This document shows, piece after piece, positions 59,345-64,000 of a stretch of DNA of 64,000 nt. The stretch covers positions 186,001 through 250,000 of the forward strand of contig CANTUQ010000038.1 of NCBI GenBank assembly GCA_947683425.1, written 5' to 3'. The notes under the pieces are model-generated. The model did no database searches and had not been told where the DNA came from. It saw only the letters and a program-made list of their open reading frames with translations. This stretch comes from Excoecaria cochinchinensis (Eukaryota; Streptophyta; Magnoliopsida; Malpighiales; Euphorbiaceae). The first letter of the stretch is position 1; each line of letters begins with the position of its first letter. The position numbers were made by a program, and so were the translations under genes.

Positions 59345-62300
59345 TTAAAGCACAGAAATGTCAGATGAGATGCAAAGTTTACAGTCAGCTCCACCACTGA
59401 TCACACTGTCACCGTTCCACCAGTCAGCACATAGCACCTGTATTACAGAGCACGCCTGCATAACTAAATATCCACACTTTTATGATAAAAACAGACATAT
59501 GTAACTGATGGCATTCTACCTTATCATCATGTGATTCAATGATTGACAGAGGCCACTGCAATAACAATCACCATTTTAGAACATAATTTCAACATTTTTC
59601 TCAACCAATCCTATAGCACCCAATATGTGATTTTATAACATAACTTTTCTTTTTCAGTCTTCATTTTCTATTCTAGGAAGAGGTACAGTAATAGTTAGAA
59701 GTATACACAAGGAGAACACAGTACCGCAGTTCTTAGATCCCACAACATAACTTTCCCATCGTAGGATGCAGAAAGAATATGAAACCAGGATTTATCATGC
59801 CACTTGCAAGCTGAAATCCAAGATTTGTGGGAAGAGAACTGATAAATTGGAGCAGAGGATCCTACAAGAACAATGAAATTAAAATGTGTGAGAGAAAGGT
59901 AAAGAGAGAGGAAGGGGGTAGTAATACTCATTCTCATTATATGGACCTGGTTTTCGTGGATCCCATATCCTAAGGATTGGGTCAGAGCCCCCAGCAGCAA
60001 TGAGGGCTGAACCTTCACCTCCAACATGTACACAATTAAGGGCTTTTCCACAGAACTACAAAAAGCAGGACAAAATTAGCAAATTGCATGAAACCTTAAG
60101 ATGAGTTTCATATACATGCCACTTAATATAGGCACAAGCAGGCATGCATGCAGATGTGTGTGTTTGCCTATATACTGCACATCCATATGGTTGAGAGAGG
60201 ATGCAATTTTATCCTCACGTACTATTTTTGATGAATCTTTGCCCGTCTCGACATCCCAACGTCTAACAGAATGATCCCATGATGCAGAATAAATTGTTCC
60301 ATGTTCTGGCCAAATAACAGATGATACACGTTGTGTATGCCCCACAAGTGTAGACAAAGCCTCCCCCTGAATGCAATAGACAACATGAATTTGAATTAAA
60401 AAAAAAAAAGTCACAAGAATGGGTAATTATTAAGATACTTCTCAAGTTAACAAAAGCAAGAAAGAATACAAGTAATCCATAGCATACTTTGCCACCCAAA
60501 CACACAAAAATTGCAAGAATAAATCAACAACATTTCAACAGGAAGAACTTTTTTAGAACTTCTTTTTTTCTGTTACTGTTCCAATGAAACGACCCTTTGA
60601 TAACTAGGCAATACTAGGATATGCTCTAGTTCAAAATAACTATTGCTCATTTGAAAACCAGTTAATTTCTTTTCCACAGTATGAGAAGTTCTCAGTCTCA
60701 CATACATGATTATGTAAAGTACTTGAGATCAAGAAACAATTTCAAGCTTGTAAACATTATCTCATTCTCATACCCAAATGGGTTCAATTAAGTTGTTAAT
60801 CACACCTGAAAATCCCTTTGGTTTCAAAAGTTTATGGAGCAAGTGCAACCACAATTATGTTTTAAACAAATAGAAGCATAGAGCATAAATGACATGAATT
60901 ACCTCCAACTGAGATTCCTCAGCTTTATTTTTCACTTTTCTCTTCTTGATAGAGACCAAATTGCCTTCTGTATCCGACTCATCTGTCCTCCATAAATTGA
61001 TTGCACAATCCCAGGAACCCGAACAAATCTAATAATATAATCATAGACAATGAAGAATAGAGCTTAAGTTGGAAAGAAGAAGACATGCATGATGGTAACA
61101 ACAAGGAAAAAAGTGATAGAATAGACCATGCTTCCGGAAGTCTCTGCTGCAACACTTTGAACAGATGCATTGTGCCCACGCAAAATTTTGAACGCTCTAA
61201 CTGTTGTAGGATTATTTTCAGGCTCCTCTGTATCAAACTTTCAGAAAAGAGAGGAATGCACTCAGTTATGGGACAACTTCATTTTTATTAAAACAGTAAC
61301 TTCAATTCAATTACCTTCCACAGCCTCAGAGTTTGATCTTTCGAGGCTGTGGCCAATGTAACAGCATTTACACCTGTAAATAATAAGACAGCCCAATGAA
61401 TGGAAGCATAAAGAATAAACTACTAAAATATGAAGCAAAAAAAGAACAGGTTTCAATAGCTTACCAAGCAAGGGAATAAAACAAAAATATTACACAAAAA
61501 ACACTCGATAAAATGAAAACAAGTGTCGCTCTGTGTGTGTAGTATTTTTCCACCAGCTTATCCTATCATTCTGATGTAAGAGGTGTAGATGAATCAAGAA
61601 ATGTTTTTAGTAAAAATCTTACAATGCCAATGAAAACATATAAGGAAATTATTCTCTCTCTCTACATATATACATATATATTCCATACACCTCGTTTCTG
61701 AAGCCTTATTCTGTTATTAAAGACAACAACCTTTAGGCCAAAAAAAAAGGGCACTGCAAATAATCAATAATATCAAAGAAGAAATTTTGATTAGAGATAT
61801 AATGGAGAAAACCAATGAAAAGAAAAAGATACAGCTGATGATGCATATAGGGCTTTGAAGTATGAAGTGCAAGGGCACTTTACATGCCTTTATCAAACCA
61901 TAAAAACTTTATTTCTCAAGCCCATTTATACAATGAATTGATTGATGTCAGAAAAAAGAAATATCCACAACTTGAATTTAAGACATAGTAGTTCCTTAGG
62001 GATGCTTTAATTAGCACCATCATCAATTTCTAGAATTATTGTTGATCGTTTCAAGCAGATATGTCAATGAAAAGATTAATTACAGTATGCATTGTGTTTT
62101 CACAGATTGGTGGACATTAAACATTCTATTCCAGATATGCTTGCGTTCATCCTTAACTTTGAGGACAACGCAAGAATTAAACATTTAGAAAAGTGATAAT
62201 GAGACAAATAATAAAACCACTTTCAGCAAGAATAGGTATTTCCTTGTTTATACCTTCTGGGTTGATGACACTAACAGAGGTAATAGCATCGTTGTGTCCC

Positions 62301-63208
62301 TCAAGTATGTGGGTACAACGTCCAGCAGTTTTCCATACCCTAAATTGTGATGAAGCAAGTAATTGGGTAAAATATAACAAGAAGAATATGCAGTTAACAT
62401 GTAGGAAGGGTACACAGAACTCTGGCTATATTCACCTTCCAAAACCATCATAGCATCCTGTCAAAATGAACCTGCAGAAAACCACAACTTAGAGCAGAAC
62501 AATGCAGTGAAATTCACTATAGTCACTACAAGAAAATCCAATCACGCCATGACATTCAATGTTAAGGTCATCAAGCATAGTTTGAGCTCTGATGCCCACA
62601 AACTAGTAAAGATATTCTCTGAGTATGGGAAGAACTGCCAAACCTTCTAATATGAGAATTACTCAAATTAACAATTTCTATTAAGGTTCTTACCCTTGAA
62701 TTTTTAAACATCACAATCATTAAAGGTACAAATGCTGTAGGGGCATTGGGAAGGCATGCATTGCCAAAAATAAAATAAAATAACAAATATGGAGATGGTG
62801 AAAATCATTGAAAGTTCATAAACTAGGGATGGGAAGTGTTTCTTCTCTAGTTTTTCATGCCTACACAAAAAATACAGCAATTAATCCAGTCAAGTCTTTT
62901 GACACATAAAAAAATATAGGTAATGAAGGTTTAGAAACTTGATAACCTTGATAAATGAGTTACATGATCGCTTTTCATCTATTTTCAGTTTAAATAACCA
63001 GTTTCAATTAGACTGCCTTCATATAATACTGTAGCTACATGTGTTCACTTAGAAAATTATCACAACCAAAAGGTTGGCAATAATGTCCAGGTAATCAAAG
63101 GGTTCTGCTCAGTAAAATGTACCATAAACTAAAGAATTCATGCTTACCTAGGAGAAGAACCATCAACGGCACTGACCCAATCATCATGCAAAGAAGGCTC
63201 CTCTTCTT

Positions 63209-63242
<34 letters not shown>

Positions 63243-64000
63243 CAGTACCTTCTCCTGTAATGTCAAAATGAATATAATGTATCAGACGGTGATCGCAATT
63301 GCAATTGGCATTATAAGGGGATTCGCTAAAGAAAACTGCCATTATCAAGTTGCAGAAGTAACTCCAAGCTCCATAATCCGTATGTGTGCTGCGCATTTCA
63401 TCATTCCAAGATATACATCATAATAATGGACAATTTTAACATTCTATCTCATCTCTTTCAAGGAATTATTGGATAACGGGGGAAAAAGAAAAAGAAAGAA
63501 AAACAGTACAGTATATACATTATGTTGTGCACTTTCAGCAGTGACTGAAACAGAAATCAATCAGTTGATGCAACAATAACAGGGACAAGATAACTTACCG
63601 CAGAAATGCCCTTGACAAGAAGAAACTGCTCAATTGACATACGAATGAGCTCTCCATCAATAAGGAAATCAAATGGATGACTCTCCCAATCAGGATTCCC
63701 TGCCCATATCTCAAACTTTAACAAAAGCATAGAGCAATGGAAAAAAAAAAAAGACTCTAAATTTATAATTTTCAAAAAGGTAAGGAAACAAAAATGAAAA
63801 AGATGAGATTACTTAAAGAGAAGAACAGGAAAATAAAAAAAAAATCAAAATTTCCTTCTCCACGTAAAATCAGTACGTGCATAAAGAAGAAAGTACCGGC
63901 TTTCAGGAGGCTATTGACAATGGCAGAGAGGCCAAGACGGGTGAGATTAGCTGGGATAGTGATGGTAGCAGTTGGGACTTTGAATGGAGGCTTCAATGTT
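59345..64000 (-). CDS. WDR12: Ribosome biogenesis protein WDR12 homologue (5' end outside window)
   Basis: Thirteen exons on minus: 64000-63897 (partial), 63699-63599, 63254-63148, 62471-62436, 62339-62254, 61373-61315, 61237-61127, 61028-60903, 60366-60223, 60055-59947, 59861-59725, 59555-59520, 59437-59345. All phases agree, giving 415 visible residues. The N-terminus in view (TLKPPFKVPTATITIPANLT, NPDWESHPFDFLIDGELIRM, LLVKGISA) is the NLE ubiquitin-like domain; only about the first 15-25 residues lie beyond the edge. Seven WD repeats follow, marked by GRVWK, LRLWK, INLWR, VRRWD, LRIWD, VMLWD and the closing KLCISS. KKRKVKNK (in the 61028-60903 exon) is a likely nuclear or nucleolar signal. 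WDR12 works with PES1 and BOP1 in the PeBoW complex for 27S pre-rRNA processing and 60S assembly. The protein ends DISVL. Confidence 0.93.
62524..62536 (+). repeat. Orphan CACTA terminus motif in a WDR12 intron
   Basis: CACTACAAGAAAA at 62524-62536 is identical to the 13-bp terminus of the CACTA element at 16616. No matching opposite end or subterminal hairpin repeat was found near it, so it is at most a fragment. Confidence 0.4.

Overview
The window is nuclear DNA of a flowering plant, almost certainly a eudicot. It is AT-rich between genes, its genes have GT..AG introns, and it carries plant-only families (NAC, family-1 UGT with a PSPG box, NPH3, AP2, FBD, plant mobile domain) together with plant transposons (CACTA, Mutator-like, Stowaway-like MITEs). 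No tRNA, rRNA or CRISPR was seen. Exon limits below were read by eye from splice sites, reading-frame continuity and protein family patterns.

Layout. 0-9 kb is a gene graveyard: an NPH3 fragment with two in-frame TAG stops, two exons of an AP2 gene, a ~0.7 kb minisatellite, an unidentified two-exon fragment, an F-box/FBD fragment, and three related terminal-repeat-like sequences. 9.4-12.1 kb holds a small divergent NAC gene (+) and a UGT83A-like glucosyltransferase (-). 13.8-30.4 kb is one Mutator-like element (MULE) with 9-bp target duplications and long inverted ends. It carries a decayed plant-mobile-domain gene (+) and a decayed MURA transposase (-). A CACTA (En/Spm) element of about 8.9 kb sits inside the PMD gene, with a perfect 3-bp target duplication and two apparently intact genes (TNP2-type transposase, TNPA-like). 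30.45-31.86 kb is a foldback element with ~0.6 kb arms. A second UGT83A-like gene (+) follows at 32.8-34.3 kb, so the two UGTs are head to head around the transposon block. 36.9-42.8 kb encodes a 1590-residue low-complexity protein of the plant dentin-sialophosphoprotein-like family. 46.1-57.1 kb (-) encodes a 954-residue plastid-type alpha-amylase fused to a long coiled coil. 59.3-64.0 kb (-) is the ribosome-biogenesis WD40 gene WDR12, cut by the window edge at its 5' end.

The cellular genes do not form a pathway. They cover secondary-metabolite glycosylation, starch breakdown, rRNA processing and transcription. The strongest observations are the exactly delimited CACTA-in-MULE nest, the different subterminal hairpin motifs at the two CACTA ends, the coiled-coil/GH13 fusion, and the long foldback element.
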